Positions 12,057 through 23,880 of a stretch of DNA of 56,147 nt are shown here, piece by piece. A program made the position numbers and the translations under genes. The notes under the pieces are model-generated. The model searched no databases. It worked only from the letters and a program-made list of their open reading frames with translations, and was not told the DNA's origin. The stretch spans positions 106,131 to 162,277 of the forward strand of contig MU616562.1 in the NCBI GenBank assembly GCA_025201705.1. Reading direction: 5' to 3'. The DNA is from Dissophora ornata. Taxonomy: Eukaryota; Mortierellomycota; Mortierellomycetes; Mortierellales; Mortierellaceae. The stretch's first letter is position 1. Every line of letters begins with the position of its first letter.

Positions 12057-13004
12057 ACTTTAATGTATGCTTGTGCGGGGAAGAAAATTAGAGTGGATAT
12101 TAAGAGGGAGGGGGAGAAGGGCCAGGACGCCTATACCGAGAATAGACAGACAGAGGGGATGTATATGGAGTTGCAAACGGCGTAGAGCCAAGTCTTGTAT
12201 TTGACCTGTCAAGAGACGAATGTTAGAATTAGGGATGTGGGGAGGTAAGGATGAGTGATGTCGCTTCTGATTTCAACGATGCACGAACATTGGTTTTGTT
12301 CACGACAAGATGTGTTGTAGTGCTCAATTTTAAGAGAAGCCGATTTTTGATCCATGCTCGCTCACTCTCTCGTCCTGCGCCTGCCTCTGTATACATGTGT
12401 GCCATGCAAGTCTGCATGTGGGCGTGCGCAGTACCAGCACTACACTGGCATCGAGCATCACTGGCCCTTGTTTTCTTTGATCCTCATCTTTCCCCCCCTT
12501 TACTCGAACCCCTCTGCCTCCTTGCATCTGACCTCTCTGCCACGTCCCCCGTACCTTGATTGCTTGGTTGACGCCGTGTCTACCCCCCATCCCCCCGCAA
12601 TGTGTTGACCCCGCCTCTTCGCCCTCGCCCCGTGTTTTTGTGTGTGCATCTGTGTGTGCGTTTGTGTATTTCTCACCTTCCAAGGGGAGGACAAGGCAGG
12701 GGGTTGAGAGCTTTTCGCGGGATGTCATTTACAACCGCTCAATTGCAATAAACTTCTGCCTTGACCGCGTCCTCGACTCGACTGAAGCGACAGACCGACC
12801 GTTTTTTTTTTTTTTTTTTTTTTTTCAAGGGACGTCTCTGCTTTGCTCGAACCGGCAGATCGCCTTGCAAGGAACTATGACCAAGCATATCCTTTCATTC
12901 AACATCTTCCTCTCCACTTTCATACCGGCTTATCTTGCTTCTCGCAAAATACATTTTGCCACTAAAATGTATCTCTCTTTCTATAACACTATCTCCATGT
13001 TGGT
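12057..13004. other. Intergenic with a 24-T run
   Basis: Promoter side of the beta-grasp gene and 3' side of SEC18. A GT/CA-rich stretch (about 12610-12680) and a homopolymer of 24 T (12802-12825) are the only distinct structures. Read on the minus strand the run is poly(A) about 180 nt beyond the SEC18 stop. Confidence 0.6.
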
Positions 13005-16000
13005 CTAAAATACACCCATGTCACTCACGAACCGCCCGACCAGATCCGTGTCCTGTCGCGCCTTTTCAATGGTCATCAGCAGCTTCTTGATGCTAATCGA
13101 AAGCTTGGCCTCGATTCCACTCTTCGCCAGCGTCGCCATTGCAGTCCGGCGGTCATCGTCCGTCTTGAACAGCTTCAAGCTCTTCACCACCGTGTTCACC
13201 TCCTCCAATGTCCTCAAGTTCTCAATATATAGCTCGGAGGAGAATGAGTCCATCAGATCCATCTCCTCCAGCACATGGCGCCTCGTCGTCGTCGTCAACA
13301 CCAAGAGCCTCCTGCCCTTTGGTGGCTGCTTCTTCAGCAGCACTGCCAATGCCTGCAAGACAGTATTCGAGAATCGAGATCCAATCGGCGTGTAATCCAG
13401 CAGACGCTCGATATCGTCCATCACAATCACGCTTAACGGCGACTTGTATGAATCCTGGAACACCCTGTGGATCGAATTCACCTTTTGGATCTCGCTCATA
13501 CCAATCATCGTCTCGGGGGAAATCAGCTTGATGAACGGGAACTGTGACTCCATGGCCATAGTAGCAGCCAGGGCTGTCTTGCCTGCACCGGGTGGACCAT
13601 GAAGCAACATGCTGACCAGTGGTGTGCGCTCCGAGTGCTGAACCTGTTCGACACGAAGTTGACCCTCCTTGAGAATCCTGTCGATCTGGGATGAAAAATG
13701 AATGACGCCGTTCGTGATGCACGCATCGAGCTCTTCTTCAGATGAGCCGAACGCCGCGTGAACCTCTTCTAGTGCTCCAATGAAATCAGCGCGCTGGATC
13801 TTCATGTTCTCAAGATCGCCTGTAGTGCCAGCCAAGGTTCCGACCTTGACGTGGCGGTTGAATGCAAATGATGTCGCCGACTTGACAAGACCGTTGATCT
13901 CTGCTCCTGTGAAGTTCTTTGTCAGGGCTGCCAACTCGACCAGGTCCACATCTTCACCGAGCAAGTTGTTTTGCATGGCCTATTTTTATACAAATGGTAT
14001 ATCGCAGACTTAGTACATAGTTTTCCGAAATTATATTCGCCCAATTTATACGCACACAAGACTATCTCCTGTGAACGAAGCTTACCTTGTGCGTGTGGAT
14101 CTTCAAGATCTGAAGGCGTCCATGCTCGTCTGGCAATCCAATCTCCATATGGACCTCCATACGGCCTGGGCGCAACAGAGCCTCGTCGATCATGTCCTTC
14201 CTGTTGGTCATTCCGATAATCAAAATGTTGTTCAGCTGCTCAACACCATCCATCTTGGCCAACAGCTGGTTCACAACTGAATCACCCACGCCTGTGTTGT
14301 CGTTCTTCGACCCACGCTGCTTGCAGATCGCATCCAACTCGTCAAAGATGATGATATGCAGACTTGAGTCTTCGCCCTTGTCCTTGTACTCATTCTCAGC
14401 ATCAATAAACAGCTTTCGGATATTTTCCTCGGACTGACCCACAAATTTTGACAACACTTCAGGTCCGTTCACGATCTTGGGTTCGCGACCGTTCAACATC
14501 TTACCAATCTCACGGGCCATCAACGTCTTTCCGGTTCCTGGAGGACCATAAAGCAAGATACCCTTCACGTGCTGAATGCCCATCTTTTCAACAATCGAAG
14601 GTGGGAAAATACGTGAAGCGAATGCACGACGGAACATGCTGCTGAATTCCTGATCCAAACCACCGATACCCATATCTTCAAACTTGAAGTCAGGCTGGAT
14701 CAGTGTCACTGCAGGCTTGCTATTAGATGATAGAGTGATATTGTTAGATCCCGAAATGGATAATAGCCTTGTAAAGGAAACGTCCGGGGGCCGTGTGTAT
14801 ATCGCTCAGGCAGTTTTCTCTTACTTTCTGGCAGCCCCACGCAGCTTGATGTTCGAATCCTGAGCTCGGACGAACTGAATCTGAGCCTGCTGCGTTAGAA
14901 CACCACGGAAGCCAGGACGGCTCGCTATCAAAAGACAGGAAATTCACAGATTATTAACCTCCTCTGATGTTTGACTATAAGTCACATACAGAAAAGCATT
15001 CACTTACGAAGCTCCTGCCCATCAGGTCCGCGCATGCCACTCATGAGTGCATCTGAACCAACGAGCTCAACCTTTTTTGGCACGACGATCAGTCTGACCT
15101 CCTGGAAATCTAGTACCAAGGCCTGCTCAACCGATAAGACTTGGTTGTTGAAGACCTATAAACGATTGACAGGGCCGACGCGGACTGAGTAAAGCGGATA
15201 TCATGGATATTGAGGAATAAGCTGACGGAAAAGACAACTAGCATTGACATACGGTAATGAATTGACGCGCCATCTCCTTTGCATCGAACTCTGCACGGAA
15301 CTCATTGTTCTTGACCATCAAAGAGACCTATTTCGCAGGAAATTAAACCATTTAATGTTACATCTCATTGATAAGACATTGCAATCCCAAGGAGCGCAAG
15401 AGAAGAGCATTACCTCGACTTCAATGTTTGAAAGGTAAACTTCCGATCCATCCAAGCTGGGATCGAAAGGTTGGACATCGATCTCCTTGTTAAGTGCGAC
15501 ATTGATCCACTTGCGTTGCAAGTTGCTGAATCCCAAGCAACCCTGAGGGAAGGTGTCCTCAAAACTAGTAACACCAGTAACGTGTAGGGCGGGGTTAGAA
15601 AACGAGCGAGAATAGACAGTGGTTTCTGACCCCTAGATAGCCATCAACGGCTAGATCGGGCAGGGCTGTGCCAACCAACGTCATCCAACTATCACACAAC
15701 ACCTAGCCATACTTGATAGAGAACACGAACTGGTGCTCGACCAGGATGTAGCGGGTGTGGGGTGAAAAATCTTGAGAGTTGGCGACGACGTAGTTGGTCA
15801 AGGCGTATCGTTCGTGAGAAGACCTGGTAGCCCTCATTTTCCTGGAAGGCTGGGGTTGGAAGGCTGGCTGTTGCTGCGTGTTCTGACGAGGTGCAGGCTG
15901 TCCATATGTGCTTTGATTCGAGTATTGAGACTGTCCATCGGGCGCAGGCGGGGCTCCGTAGGATGACCTGGGTTGGTATGGGGCGCCGCCATTGTTCGAG

Positions 16001-16098
16001 ATGGGCGCACCCTGGCGGGGCGGCATCCTTGATGACGTAGGACCCCCGGCAGGGTTAGGCGAGGTGTTATAACCGCGGTCGTTCGGGTAGTTGTTCAT
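13005..16098 (-). CDS. SEC18: Vesicular-fusion ATPase SEC18/NSF
   Basis: AAA+ ATPase that, with alpha-SNAP, disassembles SNARE complexes after membrane fusion throughout the secretory pathway. Seven exons: 15713-16098, 15414-15564, 15253-15327, 15008-15155, 14825-14924, 14086-14719 and 13005-13979 give 822 residues; all six introns are GT-AG, 83-148 nt. A disordered Pro/Gln/Tyr-rich N-terminus of about 95 residues precedes the N domain ([10 protein letters not shown]...). D1 has the Walker A GPPGTGKT (near 14540-14565), Walker B IIIFDELD and the second region of homology [18 protein letters not shown]2 has GPPGAGKT (near 13580-13605) and [11 protein letters not shown]. Yeast Sec18 is 758 residues, so the extra length is the N-terminal extension. 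The exon 1/2 join was fixed by alignment to the family at the FPQGCLGF segment. Confidence 0.95.
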
Positions 16099-17323
16099 CG
16101 TTCTTTCCAGGCAGTCGTCTTTGTGGGTATCCGAGAGAATATATGTGTTAACAAGAGATGACTAGATGGACGGAATGTAAGGTGACGATGAACAGAAGGA
16201 CATGAAGATGGGTTTGCAAAAGAACGTGGCCGTATCCAAAGGAGACACAAGGGTGTAGAGAAACCGTCCCCGGAAGACCGTTCATCGTCTGTGCTGCTCT
16301 GCCTCTGGACAAAATGACACACAGCCACACTCGCCTTCACCCACAGCTGAATGAATTCGCAGCAAAGCCAGATTGCTATCCCTCGCATGTGGTTCCGACT
16401 CCAGCTGCTCACACCAATCTGCCGACGCTTCCGTGAAGCCCAGTAGAGCCGACATTCCCTGCTTGACTTCATTTCCGAGAAGGACATCCTTGTACCCTCT
16501 TAACACCATAGTTCTTTTCGCGTTTGGTTCAAAACCAGGCACCCGGTGTTTAGATGGGTTTGCAGTTTGTATCTGTTCTAACTTGTCTTACGCTTGATCT
16601 CGAACCAAATGGGCCGCCCTTGCATGGATATTTCTTTACGCGCACACTACAAGCTAGAAGTACGATAAATCCTGTCAGAAACGATTGAACAACAATTTCG
16701 ACGGACCTACTTCCAAGAACTACTAGGTTAGTTCCTGTGCACGAGCAGAAGCAGTTCAGGCCAGAGCTTGAGGGTAGAGAATAAAAGGAGAAAGAGTTGC
16801 TTTGAATTATCTTCCAAAGACATGCTGTAATGTTTGGGCCATAATCATCAACCTCATCCACCTCATTCATAAACAAATCTGCTACCACAAGCTACTCGGC
16901 TTGTTTCCTAGTTTCTGCTCTGCATGAGACTGGAGTTTGAGGGTTGGGAAGGGAAGAGTGGCTCATATTATTATAGAGCATGTTATATCGTGAAAGGTAT
17001 GACATGTCGATGTACGGTACGTGTTATTTGCTAAAAGTGTCCAACACATCACATCAGCAAAAATCAGTATGTTTCTTTGGTCAAAAATAACAAGTGGCTG
17101 CTCTGTCCTGGCAGAAACAGCAGGCCAGTGGAGAACGGTCTAAGGAATAGACAAGAGAACCGCTGCTTCAGACGAAGGATGACTAGGGAGGGGTTGATAG
17201 TAACTATGCCGGAAGGGAGCGTTACATTTGTGCACGATCAAGTTGGAAGATACTACGGATTAATAATAACAATAAATCTAACTGATCAACATCGAACGTC
17301 TTCTCCCGGTTCAGGCGGCTGAA
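16099..17323. other. Intergenic upstream of SEC18
   Basis: No supportable gene. Open frames here are short, overlap on both strands and have no recognisable domain. The first few hundred bases presumably hold the SEC18 promoter. Confidence 0.5.
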
Positions 17324-17764
17324 TCAGCCGGCCGCGAAATCGAGCGAGAGGAATTGAACCCGGAAGGCGGACTGTAAGATCCCGACAATTTCCAAATGCT
17401 GTTTGACAAAGGCCTGGTCTTTCGACACCGTGAAGGTTTGGTCGAACATGTCCTTCATGACCTTGGCAATCTTAAGGCCGTCTTTGAGGACCTTGCTCTC
17501 CACTGATCCTTCGTCTTTATTGCCTACTCTATGGCACTATACTCCTTGCTGGAGTGCCTGCTTGCAAAGACAGCATCTACTTTGCGCTCAAAGGCTTTGG
17601 CACTTGTAATGTCTCAGGCTTGGTTTTTGCTGATGCTGGAGCCGATCGGCATTTCCTCTCCTCGAAGAAGCTGGACACTGGGAAGGTCGCTCAAAAGCCC
17701 GTCGATGAGCGCGCCAGAGAAACCAGCCTTAGGAGTTATCATTGCCGCATGTGATATTCTGTAG
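17324..17764 (-). pseudogene. Decayed coding remnant
   Basis: On the minus strand a protein-like stretch of about 60 codons (contains KDGLKIAKVMKDMF and VQFLSLDFAAG) ends in TGA at 17324-17326. The same style of sequence continues upstream (to about 17764: PKAGFSGALIDGLLSD, then VDAVFASRHSSKE), but in different frames broken by stop codons. This pattern is what a frameshifted, abandoned gene looks like. The parent family is not recognised with certainty. It could also be two unrelated open stretches. Confidence 0.4.
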
Positions 17765-18139
17765 GGGTTAACTTGCTGACTAAACAACTCAGACAGAAGT
17801 CAACGAGAACGAGAGAGGGTTTTAATTGATGACCGGTACCAATAAGTCTTTTACAGTCCCTGCAGGTACCAGTCACGAGACTCGCTAATCGTCGTAGAAA
17901 TAAACAATTTTGTAGGGTTTCTTGATTCATGGTCTGTGCTAACAATCATTGAAGTCACTCAAAATGAGGTGAACAGTGTCAAGCAGACATTGACTACTGT
18001 ACGACTGTTGTCTGCCCACTAAACAAAATGGTTCCGCTGCGCAGAACTGTAATTTCCCTGTCGACTTTCGACTCTCGACAAAGTTTCTTATCCCCACACA
18101 GCGTTCTATTCTTCGCCCCATTATTCCCTTCTTTGCTTC

Positions 18140-18643
18140 ATGAATCTGCGGCTTGCCCTGACCCTCGTCTTAGCATCAGATGCAACAAGATTCGCCATTG
18201 CCTTGCCAATTCGTCCAGGTACGCGCGATTCCATTTGCCATGGTCTTTATTTCGCCCGAAAGCTGACACTCTCCCTGTTTGCCCAACATGCAGTCCTTGG
18301 CAGCGCCGATGATATACCCGATGAGAATAACCATAACGTGCTATGGCTTCTTCTTGCTGCATTCTGGATTTATACCATGCCAAGGCCGTTGAAAATCGCG
18401 GCCAATGAGGACCGATCGGGGCATACTTGCTTCTGGGTCGTCCTGGTAGCATATGTTCCAGTACAATTCATGTTGTTCTTTGTCGGGGGTAGAGCTCTTG
18501 ATATTGCAGAAATAGTAAACCTCATCTGGGTTGCTACATGTGCTGTGTCATTTTGTCTCTTATGGGGTTCCTGGTTGGTGCGATGGTGGCGGGAGCGCCT
18601 GGCTCGCCGTGCAGAGAAACGCGCTCAGTTGCGGGAGAACTAG
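18140..18643 (+). CDS. Small multi-pass membrane protein
   Basis: Begins with a hydrophobic, signal-like segment (MNLRLALTLVLASDA), followed by three hydrophobic segments (VLWLLLAAFWIY, FWVVLVAYVPVQFMLFFVGG, NLIWVATCAVSFCLLWGSWLV) and a strongly basic tail (WWRERLARRAEKRAQL). A GT...CAG stretch at 18219-18293 (75 nt, branch-like GCTGAC) is a probable intron. Its length is a multiple of three with no stop, so both forms read through: 142 residues spliced, 167 unspliced. The basic end would be cytosolic by the positive-inside rule. Family not recognised. It stands alone between gene-poor stretches. Confidence 0.55.
   Translation: MNLRLALTLVLASDATRFAIALPIRPGTRDSICHGLYFARKLTLSLFAQHAVLGSADDIPDENNHNVLWLLLAAFWIYTMPRPLKIAANEDRSGHTCFWVVLVAYVPVQFMLFFVGGRALDIAEIVNLIWVATCAVSFCLLWGSWLVRWWRERLARRAEKRAQLREN
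18219..18293 (+). other. Probable in-frame intron, 75 nt
   Basis: Starts GTACGC, ends ATGCAG, with GCTGAC about 30 nt before the acceptor. Size and signals match the other introns of the window; frame is kept with or without splicing. Confidence 0.55.
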
Positions 18644-20139
18644 GTCCAAAAAGAGACAGGGCATGTCAATACGCGTAATGCTCCAACCATCCAATACAGC
18701 TTAGAAAGAATAAACGATGTATATTAAAATGCCAGCTGCGTTGAGACTCGCACACCAAATGTTCTTTGATAAAAATATGTTCGAGTACATTTTCTAAGTA
18801 GCTTGAATCCTCTGTGTGTAGCTTTCGAGACTTTTTCAAGAGCTCTGGGCTCATGCAACTGCAAAAAGTTGATGTTATTGACGCCGTCGATCAACGGATC
18901 TGTAATCTTCACTGGGCTTTTAGTTCGTAGATACGTGGAATTGGTCAATATTTGTCGTGTTACAGCCGAGAAAACTCACTATCGCTGCGGTGAACGCGGC
19001 AAAGGCAATTGACAAGTGGGGACGAGGGTACAGACAAGACGAGGACGTATGGAATAAAGCTTGGGCTATGATGCCTCGTTGTACTTTGAAATAGAAGGGC
19101 TGTTTTCCGTATTCTTGCGACGCGAATGTCTATCCCCCTGATGGTTTTTGCGACAGAAATATCGCCAAATTTTTTTAGGCAGTGATATCTCTTAATCGGG
19201 CTGGGAGACCCCCCTTCGGGGACGCAAAAAATGGATTCCCCGCTGGAGGAAGGTGAGGTGGAGGAAAGAGAGGTGGCATCATGGTATTTCATAGTGCACT
19301 CCTCCATATCCATTTATCTCCCCCTTTCTTTTGACTAAAACGCAAGCTTTCAATACATATGAACAACGAATAAAAAAAAGGTTGTAAGCCTGGTACAGTA
19401 CCTGGGACCTGGAGCCCTCCCAAAGTTGTCCTCTTTTTTTGTCTGTTTTCATATGGGGTTACGCGTGATTTGAACCCAAAAAAGTTGGTCGCTGAAAAGA
19501 CACCCTGCCCGCCGCCAACCTACAACCCAGGTAAGGACAAAAACTCGATTCATTGATCCCATGTCTCGCGCGACTGAGTCAATTTGTCAGTGAGAAAAAT
19601 ATATAAAGGAAGAAAGGAAGAAAGCTCTGTCGTGTTTACCCACTGAGCTTGGAACGTAGATCCCGAGTGAGGTTTGAATGGATAACCAAAATGATATTAA
19701 GCATTTGAGGATGTATAAACGAATTAACGAAACGGAGGAAGTGCGATGGGACCCTTCAGAGAACTGAGTTTTACAAGATGAGATCTAGCTTTCCGGGTGT
19801 GCAAAAGTTGGTTCACGTCGAAAATGTCGATGCATTCGTAAAACCAAAATCGACGATGACTATAGTAGAAGGACTGTGCTCAGTGTACCGAGGGCGGCGT
19901 ACTGAGGGCGGTGTACCGAGGGCGGCGTTCACTGTATTTCTGGGCAATTTCGGACTTGCCCTGGCATTTATTTATAGTCCTTCAGAGCACAACTAAGTCG
20001 TTCTTTGAATGCCTAGACCTTCCCAGGTTCAATACTGTCTTTGCTTTTGATGAATTTTTCGTTTATTAGGATGTGATTACATGGGATACCCAGAGTTGAA
20101 ATGGAGCTAGTTGCTATGGTATGCTATTCCCTTATGGTA
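18644..20139. other. Intergenic, gene-poor
   Basis: No supported gene. A 117-codon minus-strand open frame (18960-19313) has a Ser-rich start and no domain, and is judged accidental. A 14-bp triplicated repeat lies at 19885-19926. Confidence 0.5.
19885..19926 (+). repeat. 14-bp tandem repeat, three copies
   Basis: GTACCGAGGGCGGC is repeated three times head to tail, with two changes in the middle copy. Non-coding context. Confidence 0.85.
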
Positions 20140-20550
20140 TTAAAACAGCACCATCTGCGAGACGATCAAAGCTAGAACCAAGAAACCAGACATCGTCAAT
20201 TTCTTGTCCATCGCGGTTGCGGCCCGACCATTGTTTGTCGAACCGCCTCCGGTGCTGCTATTATCGCCCTTCTTTCCACCGCTGCCCTTGGTCGAGTTGT
20301 CGGCAGGAGCTTCGATCGGGCAGGAGTCCATCGTGCACATGTAGACCGTCATGTTGATGTTGGTCGGGAGAGGCAAGGGACCTGCTCCGCCAATGGCGAT
20401 TGTGTTTTCACCAACGCAGTAAAAGGTGAGATGGTTGTCGTCCCCATCTTTGACACAGCGCTTGAGTTTGGGGTACCGCATGCATGAAGTCGTGTTGTCG
20501 GCATGGAAGGATTCTTGGCAGACAAAGGTCGTAGCGTTGACAGCACTCAT
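20140..20550 (-). CDS. Cys-rich, GPI-anchor-like small protein (N-terminus possibly incomplete)
   Basis: 136 residues from ATG 20550. Six cysteines in the first ~75 residues (FVCQ, SCMR, KRCV, FYCV, YMCTMDSC) and several N-glycosylation sequons (NAT, NTT, NMT, NST, NSS). A Gly/Ser/Asn-rich linker follows, then a hydrophobic tail (FLVLALIVSQMVLF) that runs to the stop, as in GPI-anchor signals. This layout fits a cell-surface or wall protein. No signal peptide is present at this ATG, so an upstream exon may be missing, or the gene may have lost its 5' part. Upstream to 20880 no convincing signal-peptide exon was found. Family not recognised; the Cys spacing could fit a three-finger or similar fold, which is speculation. 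Confidence 0.5.
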   Translation of the reverse strand: MSAVNATTFVCQESFHADNTTSCMRYPKLKRCVKDGDDNHLTFYCVGENTIAIGGAGPLPLPTNINMTVYMCTMDSCPIEAPADNSTKGSGGKKGDNSSTGGGSTNNGRAATAMDKKLTMSGFLVLALIVSQMVLF

Positions 20551-23500
20551 GATGGATGGTTGACGCAGGGTGTGAGTAGTGCAAGGAGCCGAAGCGGATT
20601 GGGAATGCGAAGTAGAAGAGAAGGACCGATGGAGACCAGGGAGGCACGATGGAAGGAAAGAGGTTACAAATATGCCTTAACAGCAAGAGTGCCTTTTGTA
20701 CTGTGCTATGTGGCTCACTCCAGGGTCTCATCACACTGGCCCCCCACACGACCAAGAATCAACGCCTTGCTCTATTTCTCACACGACCAATATTGCCTCA
20801 AACGGAAAGTCGGTTGAGAGCAATCAGAGAGAAGACGGAGAAGACGCTTTTCTTTCTTGTCGTGTGAGCTGTTATTGACTTTTTCGTCCCGCATGTTTGT
20901 TTGGATGTTTGTTAAAATTAAGAAAAGCCCACTGGCAGCCTTCAGTCGCATACACCCTTTATCCCCGGGTCAACCGATACGGTACCATGCCTTCCCAGAG
21001 CAGCACTGTCCACCCATACCATGTTGGCCATTAAAGTGCAATGAGACATGTGTGGTAACGAGGATGAGTTCCTCCAATGGAAAGGACTCACACCTTTGGC
21101 GCTGCACGGCACAAACACAGAAATACGACCGTCAGGAATACACTTGGACACGTTTCTCCTTTAAGGCATGTTGGGCCTTCATATCTTTGTTCGATCCGCC
21201 ACGCTACTGTCGTCATTGCAGTATCTTGATCAAGTACCTAAGTAGGCCATAGAGAATAGTCGCATATGCCATGGGCATGGAGCAACGTCCCTGCATACCT
21301 CGGTTGATGACGTTGAGCAGCATGGGGTGCTGTACGTGCCTCGCAAGCTGAGATACAAGACATTGTGCAATGTGGCCAAGATCCAAGATTGGAGGGCGAG
21401 CATGCATGTGTGCGTCCATGGACGCGATTCTTTAGATATTCCATCGGGACGACTTTCCTGTTGATAGACTGCAGTACTTCGGATATATACATCCTCCTCC
21501 TCCTCCTGCATCCCATCGGTGGTTTTCTAGGTTTCTGTCATCTAATTTCATTGTTTTTATTCCTCTGCGTGGGTTGGTGGTGGAGCTTGTCCACGAAGGC
21601 ACACCTACTACAAAGCGATGCAATTGCACATGAACAGAGGGGGAAGAGAAACTAAATGAAAACGGGCGAACATTGAGGAACACCCTCCCAGTTGCTGTGG
21701 ACGCAAAAAGGATCAGCGCATGCACAGCTCCAATGTTGGATAAGAGAGGATTTTTTTTGCTTTCAAGTGAATGGGGTTTGACAAGTACATGGATGCAGAT
21801 CCACTCAGCTGGGTCGAAACACTCTCCTGGGTCAGATTTCATCTGACTAGCCACATGTTTGTCTTTGCTCTCTCTGAGGAGCACGTCTCCCAAAGCACGC
21901 GCGTTGCGGCATTGAAGTAGCAAGAAGAAGACACAACAGGAGAAAGGATTTCAGAGTTGGAGTCATGGATCTCAGGCCATACTGACCTATCCAAGGTCAA
22001 GGGCTGACGATGGGGTGCCCCCTGATCCGACCCAGCTCCCCCTTGAGGAAACTCTTGTAGATCCCTGAATGTCTCTGGCAGCCCCTGATTTCCAGAGCTC
22101 TCTTCACGCTCACGCAATAGCAACGAATACCTGCATATGCCATATGCTTCCATGATGACGTGGGCGATGCATAGAAGTCTCGATGGTTTGGCTTGTGGCC
22201 ATGGCCAAGACCCGTCTTTGCTGTTGTTACGCTGTGATGTGCGATTCTTGCCCGCCATGCCGATATTACATGCGTGATCCCTTTAATGTCCATCCTTGTC
22301 TCCACAATGCAGCTGCCCTTTCTCGTCTCTCCTAATTCTTGCTGCGTCTCTCATCCCTTGAATGTTACTCTATTCTTTGTCTCTGCGTGCTGTCGTCGGC
22401 TTGCCTCCTTGATTATTTTTGTCTCCTTTAGCACTCGCATGGAACGCTCCCGTGGTCAATCCATGTCGGCCTCCCATGCTTCGGTCATAAACTGACGAGT
22501 CGCGTCTGACTTCCTGAACATCTTATTGCATACAGCGTCAGGCGGGAAATCGTTCGTGAGGTGCGTTAGTCCATGTGGACCTCTCCTCCACGACAGTGCC
22601 AGGTACATGGGACAGAACATTGTCATTCCCCTTTGTTGTTGCCCTCGTTTTTGGTTTTGTGTTTTTTCTACTTCCTCGCTCTCCGTCTATCGTTGTCGCT
22701 GCCTCCACTTCTCTTCCCCTCCCTATGCCTCTGCTCGTTTTTATTTTTGTCTACACAGAACCGCAGACTGCATCATGGCATCAAGAGAGAGAGGCAGGAA
22801 CAAAGAGAAGAGACAGGAAGGGAAGACCGGCCATTCTCGTTTTCTTCTGGTGCATTGATGAACGTTGTCCGGGAAGCTTCTCAGAGGAAACTAGAAAGCG
22901 CCGATAAAATAGTGCGCAGGTCCAGATGTCCATGACATTGATTCTTACTCTTCTTGCTTCTCTCGCTTCACTCTTCCTGATCTTGCGCTCCATTTGTCCC
23001 GACCCCTCCTGTCCAGATCGCAACAGGATCTGCTAGCAGGTATAAAAGCAATATTCCCTCGATCGTCCCTCTGTCTTCTCTTGGCACGTTATTGTCGAAC
23101 ACCATCTCATCCTTTTTCTTTCCATTGTCATCATCGCCGTGATCAACCATCTTGCATTCGATCAATCTGCATTGCGGTCCGACCAACTTCCGACAGCAGC
23201 CTGCCACCTACAGCTACATCCTTGCCTCGCTTCTCAGAGTTCTGCATTCTACGCGCCTCGACCGTGCACGCGTGCGCTCATTTCCCCACACATCGCTCCG
23301 CCACATTTTTTGGTTTATTTTCGTCACTCTGCCCAATCTTCCGATCTATCCGTGTCCACCTGAACCATAACCAAGCGGAACAACAACAGCAGCAACACAG
23401 AGAAACTCACTCCACACAGATCACAAAACCACTGCCTACCAGATCATCATCTACACCACCTCCTCCTCTATCAACCACACCTCCTCTACGACGCAAAAAC

Positions 23501-23567
23501 GCACTCTTCCTTGCTCCTCCCTCACAAGAACATAAAAGCTGTCCTTCATCCCTCTCCTCCTTGTGCG

Positions 23568-23569
<2 letters not shown>

Positions 23570-23598
<29 letters not shown>
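23570..23598 (+). repeat. CT microsatellite
   Basis: An uninterrupted run of CT dinucleotides in the probable promoter/leader of the FAM72-like gene. Confidence 0.9.
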
Positions 23599-23601
<3 letters not shown>

Positions 23602-23745
23602 CTCTCTCCTTCATAATTTCTCAGCTACCGCGTTCTGATCACAGCATCGCATCTGCGCTGACCATCATCACCTTCTCCCGCTCATTCATAGAGTGCATAC
23701 TTTGTCCCTTAACTCCCTGAGACGCTTGATTGTCACGACTCTTTT

Positions 23746-23773
23746 CACAACACACACACACACACACACACAC
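23746..23773 (+). repeat. CA microsatellite
   Basis: CA dinucleotide run about 110 bp before the FAM72-like start codon, followed by more CT and a CTACACA repeat (23829-23855). Confidence 0.9.
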
Positions 23774-23880
23774 TCTCTCTCTCTCCCCTCCCCCTCTGTA
23801 CCAAGCCCACAGACACACAAACTAGACGCACACTACACACTACACACTACACACAATATACATATACACACTAACACATA

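Larger units (their letters stand above)
20551..23880. other. Long intergenic stretch and FAM72 leader
   Basis: No supportable gene. Several overlapping open frames of 60-160 codons (for example 21839-22258 minus) share the same bases on both strands, lack domains and have low-complexity composition. From about 22600 to 23880 the plus strand is strongly CT-rich, ending in CT and CA microsatellites, which is typical of a fungal promoter and 5' leader for the gene that starts at 23881. Confidence 0.5.

Noticed and set aside
17315..17335. Palindrome CGGCTGAATCAGCCG
   Set aside because: It sits at the stop of the decayed remnant and is short enough to be chance; no partner copy was found.
18960..19313. 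117-codon Ser-rich minus-strand frame
   Set aside because: Ends inside a homopolymer-rich non-coding stretch and has no domain; composition looks accidental.
19440..19500. TTTGAACCC, minus-strand tRNA T-arm look-alike
   Set aside because: No pairing T-stem, D-arm or acceptor stem in the surrounding 80 bases.
21230..22305. Several minus-strand frames up to 163 codons
   Set aside because: They overlap each other in different frames, show no domain, no leader and no terminator features.
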